Of a stretch of 64,000 nt of DNA, positions 27,767-36,243 are shown one piece after another; the stretch's first letter is position 1, and every line of letters begins with the position of its first letter. The notes under the pieces were generated by a model. It saw nothing but the letters and a program-made list of their open reading frames with translations, had not been told where the DNA came from and ran no database searches. The stretch is taken from NCBI RefSeq assembly GCF_000367365.1, contig NZ_BARF01000031.1, positions 1 to 64,000 of the forward strand. Direction: 5' to 3'. A program made the position numbers and the translations under genes. The stretch is from Streptomyces prunicolor NBRC 13075. Lineage in GTDB: Bacteria; Actinomycetota; Actinomycetes; Streptomycetales; Streptomycetaceae.

Positions 27767-28213
27767 TCAGGTCCAGCCGTAGCGCTCGTGCAGCCGGTGC
27801 CGGACGAGGTTGAAGCGCATCTGGTCGATCGCGCACGCCTCGCGGCGCATGCCGTCCTCGTGCAGACGCAGGACGCGGTCCACGTCGACCCACGAGTCGC
27901 GCCCGGACTTGTCCCACGGGCCGCTGCCGATCGCCACCCACTCGCGGTCGCCGTCGTGGCGCTTGCTGGACAGCTGGACGGCGAGCAGGGTCCCACCGGG
28001 CTCACGGGCCACGACGAGCACCGGGCGGTCCTTGCCCCGGCCGTCGTTCTCCTCGAACGGCACCCAGGTCCAGACGATCTCACCGGGGTCGGGGTCGCCG
28101 TCGTGCGCGGGGGAGTACTCGGTACGGACCTTGCCGACCTCACGGGGGTCGGCCTCGGTGGTGGCGGAGGGGCCGAAGCGGCCCGGAACGTTCTCATCGG
28201 TAAAGGCGGTCAC
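27767..28213 (-). CDS. PemK/MazF-family toxin-like protein without adjacent antitoxin
   Basis: A 148-residue protein. After a charged N-terminal 45 residues comes a PemK-like beta-barrel: PGEIVWTWVPFEENDGRGKDRPVLVVAREPGGTLLAVQLSS, then WVAIGSGPWD, WVDVDRVLRL. GEIVW and KDRPVLVV are the standard MazF/PemK strand pair. Classical members are mRNA interferases, but many Streptomyces homologues with this long N-terminus stand alone and are untested. The start is GTG 28213. No small antitoxin-like frame precedes or follows: the flotillin gene begins a new unit upstream and the PARG gene is convergent 27 bases away. Confidence 0.7.
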   Translation of the reverse strand: MTAFTDENVPGRFGPSATTEADPREVGKVRTEYSPAHDGDPDPGEIVWTWVPFEENDGRGKDRPVLVVAREPGGTLLAVQLSSKRHDGDREWVAIGSGPWDKSGRDSWVDVDRVLRLHEDGMRREACAIDQMRFNLVRHRLHERYGWT

Positions 28214-28269
28214 GGAGGCACCTTAGAACGTGCCTCCGTGACCGCGGACGCCGGGCGCCCGTCAGACGA

Positions 28270-29757
28270 TCACTTCTCGTCCTTCTCCACCGGCACCTTC
28301 TGCGACGGTGGTGCCGTGCTCCCGTTCAGGGCCGAAGTCCCGTTCGGGGTCTGCCCGTTCTGGTTCATCGAGGAGAGCAGCTGGCGGGCCAGGCCGAGGC
28401 CCGTGCCGCCCATGGTGAGCGCCTTGGCGAGCATCTCCGCCATGCCGTCGGCCCCGTTGAGGACCACCATGTTGTCGATGCTGCCGAACGCGGACGCGCC
28501 GGCCTTCACGATCTCAGGCCAGTTCTCGGCGAGTTGCTGCGCGACCACGGCCTCCTGGTTCTCGGCGAGGGCCGCGGCCCGCGCCTTGATGGCCTCCGCC
28601 TCGGCGAGACCCTGGGCCCGGGTCGCCTCGGCGGCGGCGAGACCCTTCGCCTGGGCGGCGGCGGCCTCGGCCTCACCGGTCGCCCTGGTCGCCGTCGCTG
28701 CGGCGGCACCGCGTGCCTGGGTCGCCTCGGCCTCGGCGATCGCGGCCGTCTTGATCCGGCTCGCCTCGGCCGTGGCCGCCAACTCGGTCTCCTTGGCCTT
28801 GGCTTGGGCCGCGGAGATCCGCGCGTCGCGTTCGGCCTCGGCGCGGGCCCGGGTCTCGTACGCCTGGGCGTCCGCGGGCTTGCGGACGTCCGCCTGGAGC
28901 TGCTGTTCCCGGCGCAGGGCGTCGAGTTCGGCGATCCGGGTCTCCTGGACGACGACGTCCTGCCGGGCCGCGGCGTCCGCGAGGGGTCCGGCCTGTCGGG
29001 CCTTCGCCGCCGCCTTGTCGCGCTCGGCCTGGTAGCCGGCCTGGAGGATCTCGCTGTCCCGGGTGGCCTCCGACATCCGTGCCGCGGCCTTCTGTTCGGC
29101 CTCGGTGGCCAGCCGGTTGGCCTCGGCCTGCGCGATGCGCGCGTCCCGCTGTACGGCGGCGGCGTGCGGCATCGCGAGGTTCTTGATGTACCCGGTCGGG
29201 TCCTCGATCTCGTGGATCTGCAGCGAGTCCACGATCAGACCCAGTTTCTCCATCTCCGTACCGCACGCGGCACGGGTCTGGCCGGTCAGCTTCTCCCGGT
29301 CGCGGATCATGTCCTCGACCGTCAACCCGCCCACGATGGACCGGAGATGACCGGCGAACACGTTGTGCACCCGCTCCGACATCATCTTCTGCTGGTCGAG
29401 GAAACGCCGTCCCGCGTTGGCGATCGACACGAAGTCGTCGCCGACCTTGAAGATGACCACGCCCCGCACCTTGAGCGGAATGCCCTGGGTGGTCACACAA
29501 TCCACGTGCAGCTCGGTCTCGTTGAGATCGAGCGAGATCTTGCGCACCGCCTGCACACCCGGCAGCACCAGCGTGCCGCGCCCCGTGACGATGCGGAACC
29601 CCATGCCTTCCTCAAGGCCTTCGGTACGGTGCTTGGAGCCCGAGATGATGAGTGCCTCGTTGGGCTCCGCGACCCGCCACATCGACTTGAACAGGCCTAT
29701 CAGTACGAGAACGGCGAGAACCGCCACCCCCGCTACGACGCCGATGACCATCGGCAT
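28270..29757 (-). CDS. Flotillin-like SPFH (band 7) membrane protein
   Basis: A 495-residue scaffold protein. Residues 4-24 form a membrane anchor (VIGVVAGVAVLAVLVLIGLF). An SPFH domain follows (about 30-210; VRKISLDLNETELHVDCVTTQGIPLKVRGVVIFKVG is the hallmark region). A long Ala/Glu-rich coiled coil (about 215-420) contains repeated EAE/AEA segments typical of flotillins, and a Gly/Asn/Ser-rich tail ends the protein. Flotillins organise membrane microdomains. The NfeD-like gene lies 143 bases upstream on the same strand; flotillin-NfeD pairing is common in bacteria. A GGTGCC-GAAAG-GGCACC hairpin stands about 30 bases before the ATG, which follows AGGGGGCGT. Confidence 0.9.
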   Translation of the reverse strand: MPMVIGVVAGVAVLAVLVLIGLFKSMWRVAEPNEALIISGSKHRTEGLEEGMGFRIVTGRGTLVLPGVQAVRKISLDLNETELHVDCVTTQGIPLKVRGVVIFKVGDDFVSIANAGRRFLDQQKMMSERVHNVFAGHLRSIVGGLTVEDMIRDREKLTGQTRAACGTEMEKLGLIVDSLQIHEIEDPTGYIKNLAMPHAAAVQRDARIAQAEANRLATEAEQKAAARMSEATRDSEILQAGYQAERDKAAAKARQAGPLADAAARQDVVVQETRIAELDALRREQQLQADVRKPADAQAYETRARAEAERDARISAAQAKAKETELAATAEASRIKTAAIAEAEATQARGAAAATATRATGEAEAAAAQAKGLAAAEATRAQGLAEAEAIKARAAALAENQEAVVAQQLAENWPEIVKAGASAFGSIDNMVVLNGADGMAEMLAKALTMGGTGLGLARQLLSSMNQNGQTPNGTSALNGSTAPPSQKVPVEKDEK

Positions 29758-29900
29758 ACGCCCCCTTTTGATGGTGCCCTTTCGGCACCGAACGAAGGGA
29801 GTGTGCGCCTGTGCGACACCGGGGTACAGACGCTGACGGATCCTTGTTGCAATCTTGACGCATACGGCCCCGAAACGCTCTCACCTGCGAAGGAGGGGGC

Positions 29901-30119
29901 TCAACTGTCGTATGCCTGCGTGACGTAGACCGTCCTCGGCGGCAGGTGCTCCACCACCATCACCACGGTCCCCGTCTCGATCCGGTCCGTGCCCGTGGCG
30001 GCGTACGCGAGGAAGTGCTCGGCGCCGCCGCGCACCCGGACGATCACCTCGCCGACGAGCCCGGGCCCGATCGTCCCGGTGACCCGCCCCATCAGCCCGA
30101 CCATCGACGCATCCTGCAT
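29901..30119 (-). CDS. NfeD-like OB-fold protein, soluble domain only
   Basis: A 72-residue protein starting at ATG 30119 (ATG 30104 is an alternative). The sequence MGRVTGTIGPGLVGEVIVRV-RGGAEHFLAYAATGTDRIETGTVVMVVEHLPPRTVYVT has the strand pattern and glycine positions of the NfeD C-terminal OB fold (G-x-V-G-x-V; I-x-x-G-x-x-V-x-V-V). It lacks the membrane helices of full NfeD. Its place directly before the flotillin gene supports the call, since NfeD proteins partner with flotillins and SPFH proteases. The amidase gene ends 26 bases upstream. It may be the minimal partner of this flotillin (inference). Confidence 0.6.
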   Translation of the reverse strand: MQDASMVGLMGRVTGTIGPGLVGEVIVRVRGGAEHFLAYAATGTDRIETGTVVMVVEHLPPRTVYVTQAYDS

Positions 30120-30145
30120 GGTCACAGGGTACGGGCCCAACCCGC

Positions 30146-31567
30146 TTATGCCGCCGGGGTTTCGGCGGCGATCGGCTCCGGCCACCTCTCGTGCCAGCGC
30201 AGGTCCGCCTCCAACTGCGCGGCGAGGGACAGCAGAAGAGGCTCGCTGTTCGAGGGGCCCAACAGCTGGGCGCCGACCGGGAGTCCGCCCGCCACGAAGC
30301 CCGCGGGGACGTTGACGCCGGGCCAGCCGAGGATGTTCCACGGCCAGGCGTAGGGACAGGCGGCGACCATCGCGCGGTCGGTGGCCAGCCCGCCCAGGTC
30401 GAGCATCGCGCCAACCAGGGGCGGGGGAGCGGCAGTTGTCGGCGCGAGGACCAGGTCGTACCTCCCGAAGAACGCCCCGAACCGGTCGTGCAGGGTCGCC
30501 TCCGCGCGCCGCGCCGCCCGCAGCGCGGCTCCGCCGAGGCGGCGGCCGAGGCGGGCGGCCTCCAGGGTGCGGGGGTCGAGGAGTTCGGGGTGCGGTGCCT
30601 CGCGGACCCGCTCGGCGAGGCCGACGGTGGCGCGGGGGAGGAAGGTCAACCCGATCTGCCCGTACGGCGGATCGTCCTCCACGACCGTGTGGCCCAACTG
30701 CGCCAGTTTCTCGGCGAGTTCGAGGATCCGAGCCCGTACGTCCGGTCGCAGTCGGGCGGGCAGCGCGGTGAACGGCGGCTTCAGGGAGAGGGCGATGCGC
30801 AGCCGGCCGGGGTCGCGGCCCACCGCCTCCGACAGGGTGAGCGGGGGTGGCTGGTGCGGGTCCCGCGCGTGGTTGCCGCTGGCCGCGTCCAGGAGCAGGG
30901 CGGCGTCGGCGACCGTACGGGCGAGGGTGCCGTTGACCGTGATGCCCTGGAAGGACTCGCCGCGCGGCCAGGTCGAGATGCGGCCGCGCTGCGGCTTGAC
31001 GCCGATGAGGTGGGTCCAGGCGGCGGGGATGCGTACCGAGCCCGCGCCGTCCGAGCCGAGCGCGGCCGGGACCAGCCCCGCGGCGACCGCCGCCGCCGAT
31101 CCACCGGACGAACCCCCGGGCGTATGGCGGGAGTTCCACGGATTGCGGGTCGCGCCGAACGCGGGCCCCTCGGTGAACGGCCACTGCCCGAGCTCGCAGG
31201 TGTTGGTCTTCCCGACGATCACGGCACCGGCCGCGCGCAGCCGTCGTACCGCCTCGCCGTCCTCCGCCACCGGCGGGAACTCGCCCCGGCAGCCGAACGC
31301 GGTCGGTTCGCCCGCCATGTCCATGTCGTCCTTGACGGCGACCGGCACGCCGAGCAGCGGTTTGCGGACTCCGGCGGCCAGTTCCTTGTCCGCGGCTTCG
31401 GCCTCGGCGAGCGCCGCCTCCCGCCGTACGATCCGAAAGGCGTTCAGGGAGGCCTGAGTCGAGTCGATCCGGGTCAGGGCCTCCTCGGTCAGTGCACGCG
31501 CGGTCACCTCCCCGGCGGCCAGCGCACGGGCGGACTCGGCCAGGCCTGCGGAACGGTCGGGCGTCAT
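30146..31567 (-). CDS. Amidase-signature hydrolase
   Basis: A 473-residue amidase-signature enzyme with the Ser-cisSer-Lys triad visible. Lys is in GVPVAVKDDMDM (about residue 79), cis-Ser in HTPGGSSGGSAAAVAAGLVPAALGSDGAGSVRIPA (about 150-185), and nucleophile Ser within SDGAGSVRIPA. Later GVKPQRGRIS is also typical. It hydrolyses a C-N amide bond; GatA is ruled out by the lack of gatC/gatB neighbours and by divergence. Substrate unknown. It runs in the same direction as the NfeD-like and flotillin genes with a 26-base gap, so a shared transcript is possible. Confidence 0.87.
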   Translation of the reverse strand: MTPDRSAGLAESARALAAGEVTARALTEEALTRIDSTQASLNAFRIVRREAALAEAEAADKELAAGVRKPLLGVPVAVKDDMDMAGEPTAFGCRGEFPPVAEDGEAVRRLRAAGAVIVGKTNTCELGQWPFTEGPAFGATRNPWNSRHTPGGSSGGSAAAVAAGLVPAALGSDGAGSVRIPAAWTHLIGVKPQRGRISTWPRGESFQGITVNGTLARTVADAALLLDAASGNHARDPHQPPPLTLSEAVGRDPGRLRIALSLKPPFTALPARLRPDVRARILELAEKLAQLGHTVVEDDPPYGQIGLTFLPRATVGLAERVREAPHPELLDPRTLEAARLGRRLGGAALRAARRAEATLHDRFGAFFGRYDLVLAPTTAAPPPLVGAMLDLGGLATDRAMVAACPYAWPWNILGWPGVNVPAGFVAGGLPVGAQLLGPSNSEPLLLSLAAQLEADLRWHERWPEPIAAETPAA

Positions 31568-31724
31568 GCGGCACCTCCGGAAGCGCGTGGTCTACCGAAC
31601 GGTAACGTCCGGGCGGGCGGTGTGCTGCGGATGCGGCAACTTCCCGCGTGGCGTGGACGATTGGCCGCACACCGGCCGTACGCCACAGGCGTCCCACAGA
31701 GATCGTTCAGCATTGCGTAAACCA

Positions 31725-31753
31725 TTGACGTGCTCCTGACCCACCCCTACCTT
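31725..31753 (+). promoter_or_regulatory. Strong promoter of the GH43 gene
   Basis: TTGACG (31725-31730) and TACCTT (31748-31753) are exactly 17 bases apart, close to the HrdB consensus. Transcription would begin around 31760, so the palindrome at 31775-31790 is in the early transcribed region, a typical repressor position. Confidence 0.55.
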
Positions 31754-31774
31754 CTGACCGAATTCACGAACTGA

Positions 31775-31790
31775 GTTCGATATAGCGAAC
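31775..31790. promoter_or_regulatory. Palindromic operator before the GH43 gene
   Basis: GTTCGATATAGCGAAC has perfect GTTCG/CGAAC arms and an AT-rich centre, resembling IclR-family sites in Streptomyces. It lies about 15 bases after the predicted transcript start and 25 bases before the GTG start. No IclR gene is in the window; the regulator is unknown. Confidence 0.5.
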
Positions 31791-31815
31791 ATTCGAGTCT
31801 CCGGGAGAGCCGCCC

Positions 31816-33216
31816 GTGACCACACATCCCCCCACACCGCCCCCCACGCCGTCCCGCCGTACCCTGCTGCGCGCGCTCGCCGTCCTGCCCGCCTCGGCAC
31901 TCGTCCTGGGCGAGGCCCCCGGGCTGCTCGGCACGGCCCTGGCCGCCGCCCCGCCGAGCGGCTACGCCACGCGCTACACGATCGTCCCGTTCCTCAACAG
32001 CGACGACGGCACGGTCAACGTCTACCAGTCCGACGACGCCACCGACTTCCGCCTCGTCCAGGCCTCCGCCTACACCCCGCCGAGCAACCGCATCCGCGAC
32101 GCGAGCGTGTTCAAGCACACCGACGGCTTCTACTACCTGACGTACACCACCCACACCTGGCAGGACGTCAGCACCACCATCGGCTTCGCGCGCAGCTCGG
32201 ACCGGGTCAACTGGACGTTCCTGTACGACTACACGGTCCCGATCACCAATCTGTCGCGTGCCTGGGCACCCGAGTGGTTCGTGGACGGCGACGGCAGCGT
32301 CAACGTCATCGTGTCGTGCTCGACCACCGACGACGAGTGGATCTTCACGCCGTACCGGCTGAAGGCTTCCAACTCCGCGCTTACGGACTGGAGTTCACCG
32401 GTCGCGCTGTCCGGCATCGGCTCCAACCACATCGACACGTACATCGTGCGGATCGGTTCGACCTACCACGCCTTCACCAAGAACGAGACGGCGAAGTACA
32501 TCGAGTACGGCACCGCCACCAGCCTCACCGGCCCCTACACGCTCTCGAGGACCGGCGACTGGGCCGGCTGGGGCAGCTACCGCGAGGGCCCCTCGGTGGT
32601 GCAGCTCGACAACGGCGGCTGGCGGATCTTCTTCGACGGCTACGGCGACGGCACCTACTACTACAGCGACAGCTACGACACCTTCGCCACCTGGTCCGCG
32701 CCGACCGCGCTGACCACCCTCTCCGGTACGGCACGGCACTTCACGGTCATCAAGGAGACGGTGTCGGGCGGCCCGAGCCTCGCGACCGGCGTCACCCGCT
32801 CCTTCCGGTCCGCCAACTACACGACCCGCTACTGGCAGGAGGTGTCCTCGCTGCTCAACCTGCCGGTGGTGACCAGCTCCAGCACCACCGCCCTGAAGCA
32901 GGCGTCCACGTTCACCGTCGTCGCGGGCCTCGCCGACTCGACGGGCTTCTCCTTCCGGGACTCGGCCGGCGACTACCTGCGCCACTACGACTTCCGGGGC
33001 CGCTTCGACGCCAACGACGGCACGTCGACCTTCGCCGGGGACGCCACGTTCTACGCCCGGACCGGCGCCGCCACCGGCGCGCTGCGCTTCGAGTCGTACA
33101 ACTACCCCGGCTACTACCTCCGCCACTACAACTACCAACTGCGGGTGGACCCGACGGACGGCACGGACCTCTTCCGGACCGACAGTTCGTTCGTGCCCGT
33201 GACGGCCTGGGCCTGA
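31816..33216 (+). CDS. Secreted GH43-like glycosidase with AbfB arabinose-binding domain
   Basis: A 466-residue exported enzyme. The N-terminus has a twin-arginine signal (PSRRTLLRALAVLPASALVLG) with cleavage near ALAAA. The catalytic part (about 50-310) has the five-blade propeller repeats of GH43: RIRDASVFKHTDGFYYLTYTTH, RAWAPEWFVDGDGSVNVIVS, YREGPSVVQLDNGGWRIFFDGYGDG. The acidic residues in RDAS, APEW and EGPS are where GH43 catalytic residues sit. The C-terminus (about 325-466) is an AbfB/CBM42 domain with the SFRS-YxxRYxx and YLRHYxxxxxxDxxDGT repeats, binding arabinofuranose side chains. Start GTG 31816 after GGGAGAG. It probably trims arabinose-containing polymers. Confidence 0.82.
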   Translation: MTTHPPTPPPTPSRRTLLRALAVLPASALVLGEAPGLLGTALAAAPPSGYATRYTIVPFLNSDDGTVNVYQSDDATDFRLVQASAYTPPSNRIRDASVFKHTDGFYYLTYTTHTWQDVSTTIGFARSSDRVNWTFLYDYTVPITNLSRAWAPEWFVDGDGSVNVIVSCSTTDDEWIFTPYRLKASNSALTDWSSPVALSGIGSNHIDTYIVRIGSTYHAFTKNETAKYIEYGTATSLTGPYTLSRTGDWAGWGSYREGPSVVQLDNGGWRIFFDGYGDGTYYYSDSYDTFATWSAPTALTTLSGTARHFTVIKETVSGGPSLATGVTRSFRSANYTTRYWQEVSSLLNLPVVTSSSTTALKQASTFTVVAGLADSTGFSFRDSAGDYLRHYDFRGRFDANDGTSTFAGDATFYARTGAATGALRFESYNYPGYYLRHYNYQLRVDPTDGTDLFRTDSSFVPVTAWA

Positions 33217-33292
33217 GGCGTGACTGCGGCGTGCTGAAGCGGGGCAAGATGCTGGTGAGAACGATCGGCCATGGCCTGGAGGCGCTGGGCGC

Positions 33293-34552
33293 ATGAGTGG
33301 TACGGCAGGAACCCGGATCCGCGAACTGATCGTCACCCCGATCGCCTTCCGCGACCCGCCTCTCCTCAACTCGAACGGCGTCCACGAGCCCCTTGCTCTG
33401 CGGTCCGTCCTCCAACTCGTGCTGGAGGACGGCACCGTGGGGCTCGGCGAGTCCACGGGCGGGACGGTCCGGCTGGAGCGACTTGAGGCGGCGGCGAAGG
33501 TCGTCGTAGGCATGGACGTCTTCGACACGACGGCCCTCGTCGCCGCGATCGACGCCGCCCTGCGGCCGACCGTCCCCAGCTCCCACGAACGCGGCTGGAC
33601 CAGCTCGGCGGTGGAGGTGGCCTGCCTCGACGCCCAGGGCAAGCTGCTCGGACGGCCGGTCAGCGACCTGCTCGGCGGCAAGGTCCGCGACGCCGTGCCC
33701 TTCGCCGCGTACCTCTTCTACAAGTGGGCCGAGCATCCCGCCCTCGACGGCAGGCTCGCGGTCGGCGACGACTGGGGCGAGGCGCTGGACCCGGCCGGGA
33801 TCGTCGAGCAGGCCCGGCTGATGCAACAGCGGTACGGCTTCCGGTCGTTCAAGCTCAAGGGCGGTGTCTTCCCGCCCGACGAGGAGATCGCCGCGATCCG
33901 GGCACTGGCCGAGGCCTTCCCCGGGCAGCCGTTGCGGCTGGACCCCAACACGGCCTGGACGCCGGAGACGTCGGCGTACGTGGCCCGTCAACTGGACGGC
34001 GTCCTGGAGTACTTGGAGGATCCGACCGCCACCATCCCCGGCATGGCCCGGGTCGCGAAGGAGTCACCGCTCCCGCTCGCCACCAACATGTGCGTGGTCG
34101 CCTGGGAGCATCTGCGGCCCGCGATCGAGCAGCGCGCGATCCAGGTGCTCCTCACCGACCACCACTACTGGGGCGGGCTGCGCCGGACCCGTGAACTTGC
34201 CGTCGTCTGCGAGGTGTTCGGGCTCGGCCTGTCCATGCACTCGAACTCGCATCTGGGCATCAGCCTCGCCGCCATGACCCATGTCGCGGCGGCCATCCCC
34301 AACCTCGACCACTCCTGCGACACGCACTACCCGTGGAACTCGGCCGACGACATCGTCCTCCCCGGAGTGCTGGAACTGCGAGACGGCGCGGTCGAGGTCC
34401 CCACCGGTCCCGGCCTCGGCGTGGAACTCGACCACGACGCCCTCGACCGGCTGCACCGGCTCTACCTCGACTCGGGTGTGCGCGGCCGGGACGACACCGC
34501 GTACATGCGGCGGGTCCGGCCCGGGTACGAACTGAGGCTCCCCAGGTGGTGA
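33293..34552 (+). CDS. Glucarate dehydratase-like enolase-superfamily enzyme
   Basis: A 419-residue enolase-superfamily dehydratase. The N-terminal capping domain (about 1-130) is followed by a barrel with FRSFKLKGGVFPPDEEI (KxK base), RLDPNTAWTPE (metal ligand Asp), EYLEDPTATIPGMARVA (Glu), LATNMCVVAWEHL and MHSNSHLGISLAAMTHVAAAIPN, the histidine motif characteristic of glucarate dehydratases. It would dehydrate an acid sugar to a keto-deoxy acid. ATG 33293 follows GGAGGCGCTGGGCGC; a 15-codon frame beginning MLVRTIGHGL ends on this start (ATGA) and may couple translation. It follows the GH43 gene by 76 bases, so both may share the regulated promoter. Confidence 0.85.
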   Translation: MSGTAGTRIRELIVTPIAFRDPPLLNSNGVHEPLALRSVLQLVLEDGTVGLGESTGGTVRLERLEAAAKVVVGMDVFDTTALVAAIDAALRPTVPSSHERGWTSSAVEVACLDAQGKLLGRPVSDLLGGKVRDAVPFAAYLFYKWAEHPALDGRLAVGDDWGEALDPAGIVEQARLMQQRYGFRSFKLKGGVFPPDEEIAAIRALAEAFPGQPLRLDPNTAWTPETSAYVARQLDGVLEYLEDPTATIPGMARVAKESPLPLATNMCVVAWEHLRPAIEQRAIQVLLTDHHYWGGLRRTRELAVVCEVFGLGLSMHSNSHLGISLAAMTHVAAAIPNLDHSCDTHYPWNSADDIVLPGVLELRDGAVEVPTGPGLGVELDHDALDRLHRLYLDSGVRGRDDTAYMRRVRPGYELRLPRW

Positions 34553-34603
34553 ACTCGCCGTCGCAGGGATGGCGGGCCGGGTCCACCTCGTCCCACCGCC
34601 AGG

Positions 34604-35917
34604 TCAACGCGGTCTCGTCGACGGCTCGTCGGGCAACACGGTATGGGGTGGCCGGTCGGCGGACGCGCGTAGCGTCGGCTCGTTGCGCAGCCGTACGAAG
34701 GTGATGGCCAGGGCGACCGCCTGGACGAGGGCGCAGCCCAGGACGACCGTGTCGAGGTGGGTCGGCGGGGTGACGGCGACGAGGATGCCGGCCACCGGGA
34801 AGGGCAGCAGCAGAAGCAGCATGGTCAGGGAGAGCGTGGTGCCGAAGGCCGTGGCCGGGATGACCAGCGAGCGCAGGGTGCGCAGGACGACCGTGAGGCC
34901 GCCGTCGCCCGCCATGAACAGTGCGATGAGGACCATGTAGGCGGCGTAGGACGGGGCTTGGGGGAGGGCCAGGCAGGCCGCGGAGGCGAAGGTCGCGCAG
35001 ACGACTCCCACGCCCCAGAGGTCGACGCGGCTCAGGGCGAGCCGACACAGGGTGATCGCGAGCAGGGTCGCCGCCGCCGCGGCGGACCACAGGGTGCCGA
35101 CGTCGGCGGAGGAGCGGCCGAAGTTCTCGACGACGATGATCGGGCTGGCGGACTGGAGCAGGCCGAGGGCGAGGTTGGAACAGGCCAGGCCCGCCACCAG
35201 CCAGCGCAGGGCGGGCAGTTTGCGGAGCATGCGCAGCCCGGTGCTCATGCCGCCCGGTGTGCGTTCGCCGTCCGGGCGGGCGGAACGCAGCGGGGTGGGC
35301 GGGGTCTGGAGTCCGAGTACGGCCGCGAGCAGGGACAGCCCGGTCAGACAGCCGAGCATCCAGCCCGGGCCGACCAGCAGCAGGAAGCCGGCGAGCAGGG
35401 GGCCGACGAGCATCGCGGTCTGGTCGATGCCGATGAGGACCGACTGCACTCCGTGCGGCCGGTTCTCCGCCCGCCGGGTGACGATCGCGCCCACGGCCTC
35501 GTTCGCGACGAAGCTGAACTGGGTGAGGGTGCCGGTCACCGCGGCCAGCACCAGCACGGTCACCGTCTCCTCGGTGCCGCGCGGCAGCATGGCCAGCGCC
35601 ACGGCCGCCCCCGCCAGCACGATGGCCCGCAGCAGCGAGGCGAGGAAGCACACGATCGCCGCACCGCGCCGGTCCACCACCTTGCCGGCCAGCACGAACG
35701 CGGCGATCCGCGGTGTCCACTCCAGGGCGAACGCCAGGCCCGTCAGCGACGAGGACCGGGTGATCGCCAGGACCAGCAGCGGCATGGCGTACGTCGACAT
35801 GGAGAACGCCAGGGCGTCGCTGGTGCGCGGTGCGTAGATCCGTCGGAACAGGCTGCCGGACGGAACGGCTGCATGGCGACCGGCGGGCGGCCGGTCCTCG
35901 TGCAGGGTGATGGCCAC
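34604..35917 (-). CDS. MFS transporter
   Basis: A 437-residue membrane protein with about 12 hydrophobic segments and the MFS loop signature after helix 2 (FVLAGKVVDRRGAAIV). It has a short hydrophilic N-terminus and an Arg-rich C-terminus. It resembles the enterobactin-exporter-like group (MFS_3) seen beside secondary-metabolite or siderophore genes, but nothing of that kind is adjacent; substrate unknown. A GAAAGCTTTC palindrome lies directly upstream of the start. The gene is convergent with the dehydratase gene, 51 bases apart. Confidence 0.82.
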   Translation of the reverse strand: MAITLHEDRPPAGRHAAVPSGSLFRRIYAPRTSDALAFSMSTYAMPLLVLAITRSSSLTGLAFALEWTPRIAAFVLAGKVVDRRGAAIVCFLASLLRAIVLAGAAVALAMLPRGTEETVTVLVLAAVTGTLTQFSFVANEAVGAIVTRRAENRPHGVQSVLIGIDQTAMLVGPLLAGFLLLVGPGWMLGCLTGLSLLAAVLGLQTPPTPLRSARPDGERTPGGMSTGLRMLRKLPALRWLVAGLACSNLALGLLQSASPIIVVENFGRSSADVGTLWSAAAAATLLAITLCRLALSRVDLWGVGVVCATFASAACLALPQAPSYAAYMVLIALFMAGDGGLTVVLRTLRSLVIPATAFGTTLSLTMLLLLLPFPVAGILVAVTPPTHLDTVVLGCALVQAVALAITFVRLRNEPTLRASADRPPHTVLPDEPSTRPR

Positions 35918-36243
35918 GGAATGGAAAGCTTTCGGTGAGGCGTATCACGGAGGGGGAAACGGTTGGTACCGACCAGGGGCGAAAAGAATTCGCAGGAGGT
36001 GGGAAGAGAGAGGGAACACGCCTATGGGCAAGCGGAGTTGAGGCGTGAAATATAGCGCAGTCAAATGAGATTTGGCATATCCGGTGCGGACATCTCCTCA
36101 GGGCGTACGCCGCACCTCCCCGTACCCGGAAGGCAGAAGGCTGAAAGAAAGCCACTTTGTCGCACATAGGGCACGGGGAGGCGAGGCATTCACGGCATTT
36201 CCCGTCACATCTTCGGGTCCTGCCTTCGGGTCCCGCCGTCGGG
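35918..36243. other. 326-base AT-richer intergenic region
   Basis: This gap between the MFS start and the end of the sugar ABC operon is poorer in GC than its surroundings. It holds a perfect 10-base palindrome GAAAGCTTTC (35924-35933), which could be an operator for the MFS gene, and a reverse-strand TATATT-like -10 near 36050. I see no gene. The 3' end (36200-36240) has a short repeated TTCGGGTCC(T/C)GCC motif. Confidence 0.4.

Noticed and set aside
34260..36167. 635-codon reverse frame across the dehydratase and MFS genes
   Set aside because: A different phase of the same strand encodes the clear MFS protein; this frame translates to Arg/Pro-rich sequence without domains.
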